Translations under genes and position numbers: made by a program | Notes under the pieces: generated by a model | Database searches by the model: none | Told to the model about the DNA's origin: nothing | The model's input: the letters and a program-made list of their open reading frames with translations, nothing else | Part shown: piece by piece, positions 12,501-24,614 of the stretch | How the letters are laid out: each line of letters opens with the position of its first letter | How positions within the stretch are numbered: the stretch's first letter is position 1 | Origin: Rhypophila decipiens | Taxonomy: Eukaryota > Ascomycota > Sordariomycetes > Sordariales > Naviculisporaceae | Length of the DNA stretch: 64,000 nucleotides | Direction: 5' to 3' | Assembly (NCBI GenBank): GCA_033297075.1 | Contig: MU858046.1 | Span: 682,001-746,000, forward strand

Positions 12501-14377
12501 CTCCCCGTCAAGGACCACTCACACCACCCAGCCCCTTTTCTGGAAGCCTTCCATTCAACAACCCCTTTTGACATGTTGCGTCTGTTGAATTTTAGCCTAG
12601 ATGTGTAATTTTCAGATACCGTAAGCAACGACAACATCTCCGAACCCGCCTCGCTGCCTTCAATGTCGAATCCTGAAATTTCAGGTATATCCGTAACAGC
12701 TTACACTTAGCATCCGGTAAGACATTCAGTTGAGAAGCTGGTATTACAAGCTCATGCGCTGCTCCTTTTCTGAATACCACATTTATAAACTGTACTCTGC
12801 GATGTATCACACAGGGCGGGAAGCAAATAAATTAAATGGGCGCCTCACGCTCGCGTAGAAATATTACCACCACAGAGGCGGGAACCTATCACATAGCACT
12901 GTACTGTGTATATCGCCAACACGTACACCATCTTCTGCCTACTAACATGCCTCAAAGTCCGGACTCCCGGATTTGGAAAACATAAAGGTTAGGGACGGGT
13001 GGGAAAACAACCCACAAGTTCCGAGCAGACGGTTGATGGGTAAGGCAGGCGGGTGGACTATTAGATTGCATCACTTACCTTCACCGTTATGTGCCTCTTG
13101 GGTTTTGATTAACCGCTGTGATTTGCTTCTGAGACGCAAAAAGGGAATGGATATTTGCTGCGGTAGGGTCACCGTGATGCCCTTCCCCGGATGTGCCATG
13201 TCACGACATGACTGCGAGCTGTAGGTGAAGAAGCCCTTGGCATGATGTGAGTGAGTGCTTTCTTTTCTTGGCAAAAAAAGAGACAGTTCCTCTTCATACT
13301 CGAGATTAGGATATCGGACATGGCGAAAATGCCTGGCAGAGATCGAGGTCGTAGTATGGTCCAGACATATCTTGTGAGTAAGCTTGGAATAGCATCAACA
13401 AAGTAACCGGCATGTCCGCCAGCTCGCGAGATCCGTACCGTACCGCATTCTTCCATGCGTGGAATGGGGATTCCGCTTTGAGAAGATAAAAGTCCCAAAG
13501 GCTACCCTCAGAAACCACTGGTACGGGTCGCATATTGAAATTGGAATAGAGAAAACCCAGGTTTAGACCAACCGCTTCGCTTAACAATCCCGTATAAGGC
13601 ATCGGAACCAGAAACTGGAACTCGTTCTTGCAGTTGACGGGCAAGACGGGCTGTATGTACTGTAACTGTAACACTTACTACACACCTACCTTGCAGTAAC
13701 CTCAGCGCGGTATTATGCGATTATATCCAGCTGACAAAGATTTTGATATACCCGGTTTTAACAAGCAGGCATGGATATTTTATCTGAGTGATATATGGAA
13801 GTGAGTACTTTTCTTCCCGGCCCAGAGGACCGCCATTGCTGGATCAGCCACCGGGAGCAACCGAGAATGACATACTTAGCTTCAACCATTGCCTACTTGG
13901 GAAGGTTGGAAGAACGGTAGAACTATGAGAAGATCTTTGCATATGCTTGACCATCTGGCGATTATTAAGACTCGGCCGGAACGGCCATTTGCATGTCATA
14001 ACCGGAATGTCGTTTCCTCGCGCTTGACTTGACCGCCGGTCACTCCTTCAATGGGTCAGTGACAATGATAGACACACGGGGCCAACGGTTATACTGATGC
14101 TGATGGTGATTACTGCGACAACGACTCATTCCAGGTCTGAGTTGACTGCTCGAGGCTACCTAGGAGGCTGTGACTGAGGACTAACTGCTTAAACCTCCCA
14201 GAAAGATGACCCATTCAAATTGGACCGTCCTAGGCATGTCATGTTGTTAATGTTGGCCTCAGCAGAGTGGCTAACTTAACCTCGGCGCCGGTACATAAAG
14301 TATTCAGGTATGGATGAGGCTATATGCAGTATAAGCTTCAACCTCACAATTAGAGATCCGAGATATAGAAGCTCCCT

Positions 14378-14480
14378 TGAACTTGCCGAGCGGGAATCGA
14401 ACCTACACTTTAAACCATACTAAGAGCACATAACCCGGGCCGAGAAGCTTCATACCCGTCTCGTGCGCCCCGGTGCCGAG
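14378..14480 (-). pseudogene. Possible degraded tRNA (B-box only)
   Basis: On the minus strand the sequence GGTTCGATTCCCGC matches a tRNA T-arm/B-box. The T-stem 5' arm is GTAGG where GCGGG would be needed, and no complementary acceptor arm for the 3' sequence CTCGGCAA is present upstream. A weak A-box-like AAGCTTCTCGG lies about 50 bases upstream. I read it as a tRNA relic or chance B-box, not an active tRNA. Confidence 0.25.
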
Positions 14481-15157
14481 TCCCTTATTGGCTTCCGCGG
14501 TGTAAATATAGGTGGAGTTTGAAAACCCCGAATGCAATGAAGACTCATAAGACCTTTAAAAACCATCGAGAAGAAAGAAGTAAGCCATCATAAACTAACG
14601 TAACTCATACCAATTCTACGTGACGTGTTTGACTTTTGCAACAATGTATCGACTCTGGTGTTGCAAACGGAAGCAATTGCTATTCAGGCGTACGGTAACT
14701 GCTGTTGAGCTCCTCCTTGGAGAGAAGTGTTGTTGGGCAGTTGAATGATGTTCATGCCCATGACAGACAGTACTGACGAAATATATCTACATTTGGACCT
14801 CAGCAGCAAATAAAAAAGAGGATCACTTGGTTGGATGAACTGCACCACCGGCAAACAACCGTCTCGGCCCGGAGCGACAGGGAGTTCAGGGCCCCACTGC
14901 GGGGAGAAAGCTTGCCCAGCCGCCCAGCGTGCCATAGTGATGGTGACGTCAGAGGTCTTATGAAGGCCAAAGCGAGCTCATCATTGACACCAAGTAGGTA
15001 GGACTGTTGCTCCGGACACAATAAAAGCCAACCTCTTGTTCACGATACTTTTATACAAACTCTCCAATCACACCAAGGAATTGAGTTATCCAAAGACTTT
15101 AAACAACACCATTTTCAACACAAATACCGACTCCAAGAGGGGAAAAAACAAGCAAAA

Positions 15158-15667
15158 ATGGCATCAAGACAACTCTCCTCCAACATGACGAACCTTCTAC
15201 GCATTCCCTCACTCCGTCAAGCAAGCAGAGGAATCTCAACGATACATGCCCGAAACCCCCTCACAACAACAAACCCAACCCAACAACAACCCAATGTCCT
15301 CACCCCGCAATATTACCAATACCAATCCCGCCGCGCCCTGCACTCCCCCTACAAAGACTCCCAAGAGCGGGACTCTCTCAAGCCGCGCAAGGCAGAGGGC
15401 ACAGCTACCGGCTCAGACGACGAGGTCGCAAAGATGGACGAGGCATGGGACACGAGCAAGACTCGTCCAGAGGAAGAACTCGAGGAGTCAAGAGGCAAGG
15501 ACGGCGGCTGGTCTATGCTCGACGAGAGCGGCGGTAACCAGGAGTTTTCCAAGCCCCAGGGGGACAATCCTAGCGAGAACCGCGGGGGGGAGAAGAGCGG
15601 CAAGAAGATGAAGAGTGGTGAGACCAAGACTAAGAAGCATGGTCAGCTCAAGTCGCCCAATAAGTAG
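15158..15667 (+). CDS. Small conserved fungal protein, probably mitochondrial
   Basis: A single-exon frame of 169 residues with start context CAAAAATGGC. The N-terminus (MASRQLSSNMTNLLRIPSL) is Arg/Ser-rich and lacks acidic residues, as in a mitochondrial presequence. The middle contains LHSPYKDSQERDSLKP followed by GSDDEVAKMDEAW, which I recognise as a conserved block of a small, mostly disordered fungal family with no assigned function. The C-terminus is Lys/Gly/Ser-rich (GKKMKSGETKTKKHG). The 5' flank is rich in CAA/ACA, typical of a fungal leader. Function unknown; a stress-related role is only a guess from its hydrophilic, disordered composition. Confidence 0.8.
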   Translation: MASRQLSSNMTNLLRIPSLRQASRGISTIHARNPLTTTNPTQQQPNVLTPQYYQYQSRRALHSPYKDSQERDSLKPRKAEGTATGSDDEVAKMDEAWDTSKTRPEEELEESRGKDGGWSMLDESGGNQEFSKPQGDNPSENRGGEKSGKKMKSGETKTKKHGQLKSPNK

Positions 15668-16053
15668 ATTGCGTGATCTGGGAACTAATGGGCTACGATG
15701 CGGCGGGAGGAACGACATTGGTCCATGATTAATCCCGGGGTCGAGTCGAATAGTCTTATTGGACTGGGGGGGCCAAGAATCATTGAGCGGCTTAAAAGGG
15801 GAAGAGGACTGGCTGTGGCTGTTAATGTATCATCAGTGCATTGTTCATCATTAAGGCGGCTTTCTGCTGCATGTTTCACTGCTTTCGTTTCTCATTTGTT
15901 TTTTTGTTCGCTTCTCGATAGAGCATGTAGTTGACCAAATAAAACCGCTTGACAGGTTCACTTCCTTCCGTAATCATGTCTGCCCGTCGTTCTTCATAGC
16001 CCGGATTTCTCTCAAATGAATACCAACTAAACGGGCACCAGACCTCGGTCCGC
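15668..16053. other. Convergent intergenic gap
   Basis: It holds the 3' flanks of the small mitochondrial-type gene (plus) and the RING gene (minus). No other feature is visible. Confidence 0.5.
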
Positions 16054-16751
16054 TCAAGCATACAACCCATTCATATCATCCTCTTCCTCGTCATCATCCT
16101 GCGCAGGGACAATCTCCTTCTTCTTATTCAGCTCCTTCCTACAAAGCGGACAAGTCCCCTTACTCCTCAACCAAGGACCCACACACTCCAGATCGAACCG
16201 ATGACTATGATGGCACGGCAGCTCCACAACGAGACAGTACTGATCATCCAGATACCTCTCCGCACAGATGGGACAAGTCTCGTCCTTCTTGAGCGTCTTG
16301 CGGTTCACTCTATCCAATCCATCCAGATATTCTTGCGAAACGCCGGGGAATTGCTTCGGCGGGCGGGCGACGTCTACCTCTAGGGAGTCGACTAGTTCGC
16401 GGAGGAATTCTTCGTTCTCTGGGGTTGGGGCTGTTGTCGCTAGGACGCCCATTTGGTCCTGGAGGAGGCGGAAGAGGGCGGATATGTCGGAGGGGTTGGG
16501 CACTGCGTGCGGGTTGTTGTGTGTTGAGGGGGAGCCGCCTGACGAGGATTGGGTTTGGTCGACAGGGGAGATCACCGTGTTGAGGTGGGATGTGAATGTT
16601 GACATGTCTAGTTGGCGACGCCGGGTTTGGGGCGCGGTGGGTTTGATGTTGTGCTCGACTATTGAAAGAGGGGGAAGCATGGTTAGCGGACCTGGATTGG
16701 AGAGGGGGATTGTACGGGGGGAATGATGATACCTTCGTATTGGGTCGCCAT
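16054..16751 (-). CDS. RING-type E3 ubiquitin ligase candidate
   Basis: Two exons, 16751-16733 and 16658-16054, give 207 residues starting MATQYEVEHN. The phase-1 intron has a CTAAC branch site and an AATAG acceptor. A RING finger occupies residues 135-179: Cys135-x2-Cys138, Cys155-x3-His159-x2-Asp162-x2-Cys165, and Cys176-x2-Cys179, with the usual PWLRSKGTCPLCR ending. The ligand that is His in RING-H2 is Asp162, as in RBX1-like and several fungal RINGs, so zinc binding should be kept. The N-terminal half is Ser/Thr/Pro/Gln-rich with an amphipathic ISALFRLLQDQMGVL segment, and the C-terminus is acidic (DDDEEEDD). The frame remains open upstream of the intron acceptor, but the short first exon gives a much better start. 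Substrate unknown. Confidence 0.88.
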
Positions 16752-17629
16752 GGTGGAAATCTCTTGGATGATTCCTTGCGTTTTTTAGGTTTGTGTGGTC
16801 AAGTTGATCTGTCGCGCCACGTTGTAGACAAGATGTGATGTAGAAAGATGCGATTGGCAGTGCTCTGCGACTTGTGACCTCTTGGAATGTGAGGTCGATG
16901 AATTGTTGCTTGATTGTCCTGAGAGATAGTGGTTTGACGTATTTTATTAAGCGCTCGTTATGCACAATTGTATGATCTCGAAGAAGGCAGCAAGACGTGA
17001 CGAAAGAGTTGATGAAGACGAGCAGCCAGGCATCGAGACGTGACGACGGCAAGAGCTCGGTGGGAGCTTCCCCCGCGTTGTATGCAGCCACTTTAAGGGA
17101 CTCCTCTTTAGGGGATAGCTGTGGCTTATGCACTGTAATTCCTACCCCTGACATAATTACATGAGGCCCCCTAGCAATACGTTGAATAACGCTGGACCTG
17201 CAACGCTCTTTGAACAAATCTGTCAATCAGAGGAGGTGTTTATAAAAACAAAGCAGCTTCAGGATCGAGATCTATTTGGCCAAAGGCTCATTCGCATAGG
17301 CGAACTGTTGATGATACACTTTTCTGCCAATGTCAAGCAATCACGGACAGACAGCACTGCCAATAAAGGGGTCTCCATGTAATTACAGAGTGCCATCGAT
17401 ACAGCGGATATAATTGCAAACACGCCAAAATGACATCACCCTGCTGATCGAAACAGCCCAACTCAGCTTGATGCGGCAAGTGTCTCAGGCACTCCAAGTG
17501 AAATTTCAGGGAGAACATAACGGGTAAATGTTTCGATACTTTTGAAAAGGAACACTCCGCGAGGAACGCGATCTTGGGAAAAGTTTGTTTTGTTTTAACG
17601 TGTATTCCGTTTTGACTTTTTTGCCCAAC
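16752..17629. other. Divergent promoter region
   Basis: About 880 bp separates the starts of the RING gene (minus) and the alpha/beta hydrolase (plus). No other gene or RNA was recognised; regulatory sites could not be assigned. Confidence 0.5.
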
Positions 17630-20397
17630 ATGAACACGGCAGGCGTCGGTCTTGCTGTCACGCCAGCCGTTCTCTCAACTCTATTTTCTCACTATGTGTC
17701 CCGAAAACGGCTGCGACACCAACCTACCGCCCAAATCTCTTACGATGAAGGTCTCCATCTCATCCGCAAGTTCCTAGAGTACGCATCGCGCCACACGGTC
17801 GAGGACTTTCAAGCCTTTACCGCGCAATGGGTTCCGCATCCCCAATGGGTCAAGGTCGACGTGGTGGAGATCCCGCAGGATGAGCTCTCCCGGGCGGCGT
17901 CCCTTTTGCAGGAGCAGCTCGGGCCGGAGGGGATCCGGCTCGTGGGCGGGCGGGAGTGGTGGCAGTGGAGGAAGCCCAAGACCACTCTCCAGGCCGAATG
18001 GATCGAAATGAAAGCCGACTACCACGAGCGCAAGAAGAAGGCCGACCCGGGCAATCGCGTCATGTTGTATGTCCATGGGGGCGCCTATTTCTTTGGCAGC
18101 GTAGATGCGCACCGCTACCAGATCCAGAGACATGCTCGGAAGCTCAAGGCGAGGGCTATCGCCCCTCGCTACCGGCTGGCGCCGCAGTTCCCGTTTCCAT
18201 GTGGACTGCATGATTGTTTGGCGACTTATTTGTATCTCCTCAGGTATCAGGAGCCCAAGACTATCATTCTTGCGGGTGACTCTGCGGGAGGTGGTATGGT
18301 CCTCTCTATGCTGGTGACTCTGAGAGATAGAGGGATTCCTCTGCCCGCTGGGGCCGTTCTGATCAGCCCGTGGGCTGACTTGACCCATTCATTTCCAAGT
18401 GTTGCTGGTGAATGCCCGTTGGACTACATACCGGTGTCTGGTTTCCACCACAAGCCATCCATGGCCTGGCCTCCTCCAGATGAAGATGAGTTGGCGGAGC
18501 TGAGAAAGATAGCTATTGGCCAGAAGAAGGATCTTGGATCTGCGGATGCCGGGTCGGACGCTCGGAGTGGCATTCCGGATGTTGGTGATGTTGCCGACAC
18601 CACTACCTGCCTGTCGGTTGAAATTGATGGAGAGTTTGTTCAAATCAAAGAGCAGATACAAGTAAGTCGATTCCGAACTCACGAAATATGTGTCCCAGCC
18701 AACTAACAGGAGCTCCTCAGATATATGCCACCAACCACCTGATATCACACCCGCTCGTGAGCCCTGTGCTACAGTCCACACTGGGCGGGCTGCCCCCTCT
18801 TCTCATAATGGTCGGGGGTGAAGAAATCCTGCGCGACGAGCAGATCTACCTCGCCCATAAATGTGCCAATCCAGAGGCTTATCTACCGCCCGATGACACC
18901 ATGGATGACGCTGCCAGGGAGCTCATCGGGAAATACAAACCCACCGACGTCCACCTACAGGTCTGGGACGGGTTGTGCCATGTTGGACCGACGTTGAGTT
19001 TCACAAGCCCAGCAAAGTATCAGTACCGCGCCATCTCTCAGTTTGGCGCCTGGGCTCTGGCTCATGCCCAAAAGACCGAGATTGACATCCTCGACGATGA
19101 CACCATATCATTCATTTCGAGCCGTAGTTCTTCGAGTTCTAGTTCGAGCGAGAGTGAGAGAGCGGAAGCCGGTGATCCAACCAACTCCGCTGAGGCCGCC
19201 GACAAAGAGAAGCAAAAGAAAGAGAGTGGAGGAGGAGGTGGTCGTACTGACACGAAGAACCTGGATTACACAAAATCCATTGGCAGGGCCGGCGACCCTC
19301 TCCCACCATTCAAGGACCATATGATTCGCGAACGGGTAACAACCCGCGGAATCGTCTTTCCACTCCCACCAGCTGAGGAGCTCCCCGGTTGTACCATGGA
19401 CCGCAACTTGATCGGCGTAGTCAAGGCCGGCACTGTGCGCAAGTGGCTGGAGCACAAGAAGCGGTGGGATACGAAATTTGCCAAGACGAAGCGCCGTGTG
19501 CATGAGGAGAGGATTCGCGAGATGAAGGCGGGTTACGAGGTGTTTGGCGAGGGCGAGTTCCCGCCGCCGAGTGCGCTAGCGGGCAGGAGGAGGATTAGCA
19601 AGCCCGAGCCTGAGGGAAAGAAGAAAATCCGCAGCTTGGGCATGTCGCTTTGGTCTCTATGGGGCTCGAAGCATGACGAAATGACTGTTCACAGGGAGCA
19701 GCAGGCCGAGGATGACCGGGAAGCCGCTGACACGAAGGGGGCAGAGGGCCAGGAAGCAGATGATACCCGGAACAAGCAAGGAAAGGAGAAAGAGAAGCTA
19801 TCTCGTCCGGGGTTCCTCAAGACTAAAAGTCGCAGTCATTCGCACATGAAAACGGTCAGAGACGAGAGCCAGGTACAGGAATCATCCAGCGGTGCGTCTT
19901 CTTCCAAAACGGGTACCGGCTCCAAAGCAGATGAGGCCGACGAGCGTACAACGCCGATGGATGACCTGTTAGCCCTTCGGCGCAAACAGAACGAGGACTC
20001 GGATTCAGCGGCCCAAACGAGGAACCTCCTCTCGCCAAATGATATACCCACGACACCGGCACCTGACACTGGCGTCATGGGAAAGAGGCCTTTTCTCGAT
20101 GGGATCTCCATGCCATTCAGTCTTGGGAAGAGAAAGAATAATGAGGGGGATAATGCGAGTACCATGACGTTGAATTCGAACTTGGATTTGGACCGGACTG
20201 GTGCTTTGACTCCTAGGGTTTTGACGCCGAACCCGGATATCAAGGTCATGGACTACATGGCTGGAAGTGCGGCCAAGGTCGGATCGACATCGACGCCACT
20301 TGCAACTCCTAGTTTGGCGTCGCCTGGGGAGAGGCCTGAGTTGGAGAGGTTCGTTACTGCCCAATCAACGGTTGTTGCGACGCCGAGGGCGGAGTGA
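17630..20397 (+). CDS. Alpha/beta hydrolase (HSL-type esterase/lipase) with long disordered tail
   Basis: Two exons, 17630-18661 and 18721-20397 (phase-0 intron, GTAAGT donor, CTCAG acceptor), encode 902 residues. The N-terminal 450 residues form the catalytic domain of the hormone-sensitive-lipase/alpha-beta-hydrolase-3 group: oxyanion motif HGGAYFFGS (149-157) and nucleophile elbow GDSAGGG with Ser218. The second exon continues the fold (LPPLLIMVGGEEILRDE, the acid-loop region) and has a likely catalytic His in WDGLCHVGP. An N-terminal hydrophobic stretch (GVGLAVTPAVLSTLF) may be a membrane anchor. After about residue 470 the protein becomes Ser-, Glu- and Lys-rich and disordered, much longer than the single-domain family. 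Substrate unknown; a lipid ester is plausible. Confidence 0.9.
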
Positions 20398-21056
20398 GCG
20401 AGTCGGTGTTGAAGAAGCTTTTGGATATGTTCTGTTGTTTCGTATACCCTCTGTTGTTGTTTTATTAACATCTTTTGGCTGAACTGCGCCTTTCCTTCTC
20501 TCTTCTCCTACCAAACCGCTTGTGAAGCAGTGGAAAGTCCTTATCAGAAACTAGTGTCTAATCTTTCCTCTGTCGTTTCTTTGTCTTGCCAATGTCCTAA
20601 TTCCTGAGAACTGATAATAATGCAATAAGCTGGCATGTACCCAGATAGTAGTAATCTTTTATAATTTCTTATTGTACAGAATTTACACTGGTAATATACA
20701 GAAATCCGTGAAGCTATACCATATAACGCAACTGAGCCGCGAGACATCGGATGAGGCACCTCGGCCTTTTCCTCTCCCAGTTTAAAAGGAGATTGTCCGA
20801 CAAGAGTATCAGGGACGTAGCTATCCCCACGATCCTTATACGTAAGGGCAGTTAGCCAGCCAATGTCCGTGGGCCGTGCATGATATGCATTCGTGCTCGG
20901 CGGAGCTTTCGATTCCGTGAAAGCTTGATGGACGTTTCGTTTCCATCGTACAGGGCGGTATGCGTTTTCCCAACCCATTGTCCCCTCCCACAATCAGCCA
21001 CCCGGGTACAGTCCCTCAACAGCGTGATTAAATCGATACCGGAAAGGGCGTATAAT
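20398..21056. other. Convergent intergenic gap
   Basis: 3' flanks of the alpha/beta hydrolase (plus) and the mitochondrial ribosomal protein gene (minus). T-rich sequence around 20440-20480 fits a 3' UTR. Nothing else recognised. Confidence 0.5.
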
Positions 21057-21441
21057 TTAGTCGAGACCATTCTCAGCCTTCCACCTCTCAAGATATAACC
21101 TAGGGCTCTTGGGACCAAGCTTATCCTCGTACTGGCCATGTACCGGCTTGACATTTTTCGTTACAAAGGGTGTGAGCTACATCCCGCATATGTTAGTAAA
21201 AGAGCAACGAGAACCATTGGACCGACTGGTCGATCCTTCCTACCTTGAAGCCCTCGAGCGAGGGGCAGACATATGTCCGCACTTTCTTCCAGTTGATACT
21301 GAAACCACCGTGCTTGGTGTGCTCACCGACGTTGCCCGTGCCGGTTCCCTTGTAGAAGCCCTTGTTGACGTCCTTGGTGGTCAGGCGCAGCTTGCGGTAG
21401 CGCATGCTGCCCTGGGCGAGGAGGCGTGTGGTCGGTTGCAT
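21057..21441 (-). CDS. MRPL27: Mitochondrial large-subunit ribosomal protein L27 (mL41)
   Basis: Two exons, 21441-21244 and 21176-21057, give 105 residues. The phase-0 intron has a GTAGGA donor and a TGTAG acceptor. The sequence MQPTTRLLAQGSMRYRKLRL, then NKGFYKGTGTGNVGEHTKHG, is the characteristic N-terminus of fungal MRPL27/mL41, and exon 2 (LTPFVTKNVKPVHGQYEDKL) ends in the conserved LYLERWKAENGLD. The protein works in the mitochondrial ribosome large subunit; the basic N-terminus serves as import signal. It is divergently arranged with UTP14, 428 bp apart, suggesting shared control of cytosolic and mitochondrial ribosome production. Exon 1 alone would end out of family, so the intron is needed. 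Confidence 0.92.
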
Positions 21442-21869
21442 TTTGGCGTGTCTTTCTCTCTCTTTGATTTTTGTTTTATTTGGATTCGGGTGATGACTGT
21501 CTCGGTATGTGTCGTTTTGGCTGGGCCGTCTATATCACCGCCCTCGTGGTGTTGGGAGTCGAGTTGCGAAATTCAATGCCTCTGCACTTGGCGCCGCGGC
21601 TCGTGAACAAATTCTAGCAGGTCGCCAATTGGCTGGAACCGAAGCAACCCCGGCTCTCCATCCGAACAGGGGTTTGAGCTAAACCCCACAGGCGGTGTCC
21701 ACTTCCCCACTCTCACCGCCAAAATTTACAGCGGCAGAAAAAAATAAACCCAAGCAAAAAGGTCAATGTCGAGCTAGCACCGACTCTTGACGAACGGCCA
21801 GCCAAACTTGGACGGTGAACTCGAGTTGTGAAAATTCTTCAATTTCATACACAGCCGAATCCTACAACA
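21442..21869. promoter_or_regulatory. Shared MRPL27/UTP14 promoter region
   Basis: A 428-bp divergent interval between two ribosome-related genes. It has CT-rich blocks on each side and no reading frame of note. Specific factor sites were not identified. Confidence 0.5.
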
Positions 21870-24614
21870 ATGCCAGGCCGTCAGTCCCACGGAAGACCGG
21901 TGCTGCCCAAGGGTGCCAAAGGTGGCAGTGGCGGTGGTAGTGGCTCACAGAAATCGAAGAAGGCGCCCAGAAAATCAAGAGACACAATAAGATCCAAGGC
22001 CCTCGACGCCTTCGCCATTGCCGAGGCAGAAGTCCCTGAGTCCCGGCCCAAGGGCATCAGAACGCGCGATCTAGAGGAAGAGCCCGAGCGGAACCAAAAG
22101 CGCAACCGTGGAGATGACGACGATTTCGACGAGGACGATGACGAGGATCTCGACGAGGATGAGGGTCCTCCGCGCAAGAAGAAGGCGAAAAAAGATGACG
22201 AATTTGAAGGGTTTTCTGGAGATGACAGCGATGAGGAGGAGTGGCACGTAGGTGTCAACGAGGACGACGAGGATTCCGAGATCGATTCCGACGAAGCGTT
22301 CGGCGAGAGCGACGAGGAAAAGTTCGACGGGTATTCCTTTGGTGGAAAGAAGAAGAAGGGGAAGAAAGGCGAGGACGATGAGTCTGACGTCGAAGATGAC
22401 GAGTCTCTCGGGTCTGATGCCATCGACCTTGCTACGGCTCTTGATCAGTTCTCCGAGGACGAGTCTGGCGAGGAGGGGTCCGGCTCGGGTGAAGAGGAAG
22501 ATTCCGACGATGAGTCCAGCGAGAGCGAGGAGGAGGAAGACGACGATCTCGATAAGCTGGATTCTTTGCAAAACGCCATTTCCGGATTCGCGGGGGGAGA
22601 CTCGGATGACGAAGACCAAGCAGCGCAAGGATCTAAGCAGAAGACGAAGCTCAGTTTAGCGGACCTCGGCCTCAACGTCAACGATCCCACCATCAAAAAG
22701 TCTCTTAAGCTCATGAAAAAGGAGGAGAAGGCGACAAAATCCGGTTCCTCAAAGAAGCTGGCGGTGCCTCTAGCAAAGCGACAACAAGATGTCTTGCTCC
22801 GGAGCGCGGCTTATGAAAAGACTTCCGAGACTCTCGAGAAATGGATTGGTACAGTAAAACATAACCGACGAGCGGACCATCTCATCTTCCCCCTAGCTCA
22901 AAACGCCCATGACAAGGGCCTCGACAATGCAGAGCTCCAGCCTCTAACCCACAAGACGACCACCACGGACCTAGAACAGACCATCATGGCAATTATGGAG
23001 GAGAGTGGATTGGGGCCGACGGCAAAGGCCGAAGCGGCACAAGAAGCTGGGCCGGATGGCGAGAAGCTCTCGCAAGCCGAATGGCAAGAGCTACAAAGAC
23101 AACGACGAAGAGAGCGGGAGCTGCACTCGCGCGAGCAAGCCCGAGCGAAGCGCATCAAGAAGATCAAGAGTAAGGCGTATAGACGTATTCACAGGAAAGA
23201 ACTGGCCAAGGAAGAGCAGGAGGAACATAATCGTCTTGTAGAGGCAGGCGAGATCGACTCGGACGACGAGCGTGAAGCCCTCGATCGCAGACGAGCCTTG
23301 GAGAGAGTTGGCGCCAGGCACAGAGAGAGCAAGTGGGCCAAGCTCGGCAAGAAGGCTGGCCGCGCTGTCTGGGACGATAATTTCCGCTCTGGACTTACTG
23401 AGATCACACAGCGGAAAGAGGAGCTGCGGCGCCGCATAGAAGGCCGGGCAAAGGGGTCTGACGATGAGGACGATTCTGATTCCGGTGACTCTGAGGGGAA
23501 CTACGATAAGAATCGTCTGTTGGCGGAGCTGGATGCTGCTGAGGCGTTTGATGATGGGGAGCCTACGTCACAGCTCATGAATATGGGGTTCATGCGGCGC
23601 GCCGAGGAGCTGCGGAAGAAGGAGAATGACGATCTCATTGGCCAGATTCGTCGCGATTTGAATTCTGATGGCGAGGAAGTGGATGAAGATGATGAGCCAG
23701 TTGATATCGGTCGCCGGCAGTTTGGTATGGGCAACTCGGCACCGGCAGTCAAGTTGCCTACTTCCTCGTCTAGAAAGGCGAGTGCGAAGGCTGCCAATGC
23801 AACGGAACCCGTTATTTTCAAAGACGCGCCGAGCTTGCAGAGAAACGCTGCTCCTGAGCCCGAAGCACCCTCTGCCCCTGGTGTCGCTGGACAGTGGTCT
23901 CGGGTTGGTGTGGAGGAACGCAAGAAGAGCAAGAAGGTTCCACAGGGTCGAGTAGATGAGCTCGACCTATCCAACTATGCCCTGTCGGCTGCCGCACCCA
24001 AGTCCTCGAAACCTGCAAGAAAGACGGCCCAGGTAGTCGTCGAGCAAGAGCACGGATCAGACGACGAAGATGCTCTCCACCTCCCAATGGCTATCCGCGA
24101 CCAGGAGCTCATCAAGCGAGCATTTGCAAGCGAAGACGTGGCTGGAGAGTTTGAGCGGGAAAAGGCCGAGGTCGTCAAGGAAGACGATGACAAAGAGATC
24201 GACAATACCCTCCCCGGCTGGGGCAGCTGGGGCGGCGAAGGCGTAAGCAAGCGCGAAAAGGCCCGTCACAAGGGAAGATTTGTCACCAAGGTCGAGGGCG
24301 TCAAACAAAAGGACCGCAAAGATTTCAAACTGAAGAGTGTGATTATCAACGAGAAAAGGGTGAAGAAGGTTGGTTTATCCGTTGTATCCCCTACTTGTTG
24401 ACCAGAAGATGTGAGACTGACTTTTATGTAGAACTCCCAATTCTTGGCTTCGCAGCTGCCTCATCCGTTCGAGTCCCAGCAACAGTATGAGCGCTCGCTG
24501 CGTATCCCTGTTGGGCCGGAATGGACTACCAAGGAGACGTTCCAGCAGGCGACCAAGCCTCGTGTTATTATCAAACAGGGCATTATTGCTCCCATGTCAA
24601 AGCCTATGTTGTAG
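21870..24614 (+). CDS. UTP14: U3 snoRNP-associated protein UTP14
   Basis: Two exons, 21870-24368 and 24432-24614, encode 893 residues, close to yeast Utp14 (899). The phase-0 intron has donor GTTGGT and acceptor TATGTAG. The N-terminal third has long Asp/Glu/Ser tracts. The central block (LIFPLAQNAHDKGLDNAELQPL, then KKIKSKAYRRIHRKELAKEE, RHRESKWAKLGKK) is the conserved Utp14 core, and the C-terminus has LPGWGSWGGEG and, in exon 2, SQLPHPFESQQQYERSLRIP and GPEWTTKETFQQATKPRVI. Utp14 is a nucleolar component of the SSU processome and activates the helicase Dhr1 in 18S rRNA maturation. Exon 2 is required: the unspliced frame would lose the conserved C-terminus. Confidence 0.95.

Larger units (their letters stand above)
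8614..15157. other. 6.5 kb gene-poor stretch
   Basis: No gene could be supported here. Two minus-strand frames are longer than most (11623-12195, 190 codons, and 13306-13674, 122 codons) and read somewhat protein-like, but neither shows a known motif or splice pattern. A tRNA-like B-box relic lies at about 14380-14480, and an inverted-repeat element with CTCCGTA/TACGGAG arms at 9523-9550. The first several hundred bases are presumably the kinase promoter. Confidence 0.45.

Noticed and set aside
14378..14480. Functional tRNA on the minus strand
   Set aside because: Only the T-arm is recognisable; acceptor and T-stem do not pair.
16659..17226. Long N-terminal extension of the RING protein
   Set aside because: A 19-base first exon at 16751-16733 with a canonical intron gives a normal N-terminus; the extension reads through the intron.
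22071..22628. Minus-strand frame of 185 codons inside UTP14
   Set aside because: It is the shadow of the acidic GAT/GAA repeats of UTP14 on the other strand.
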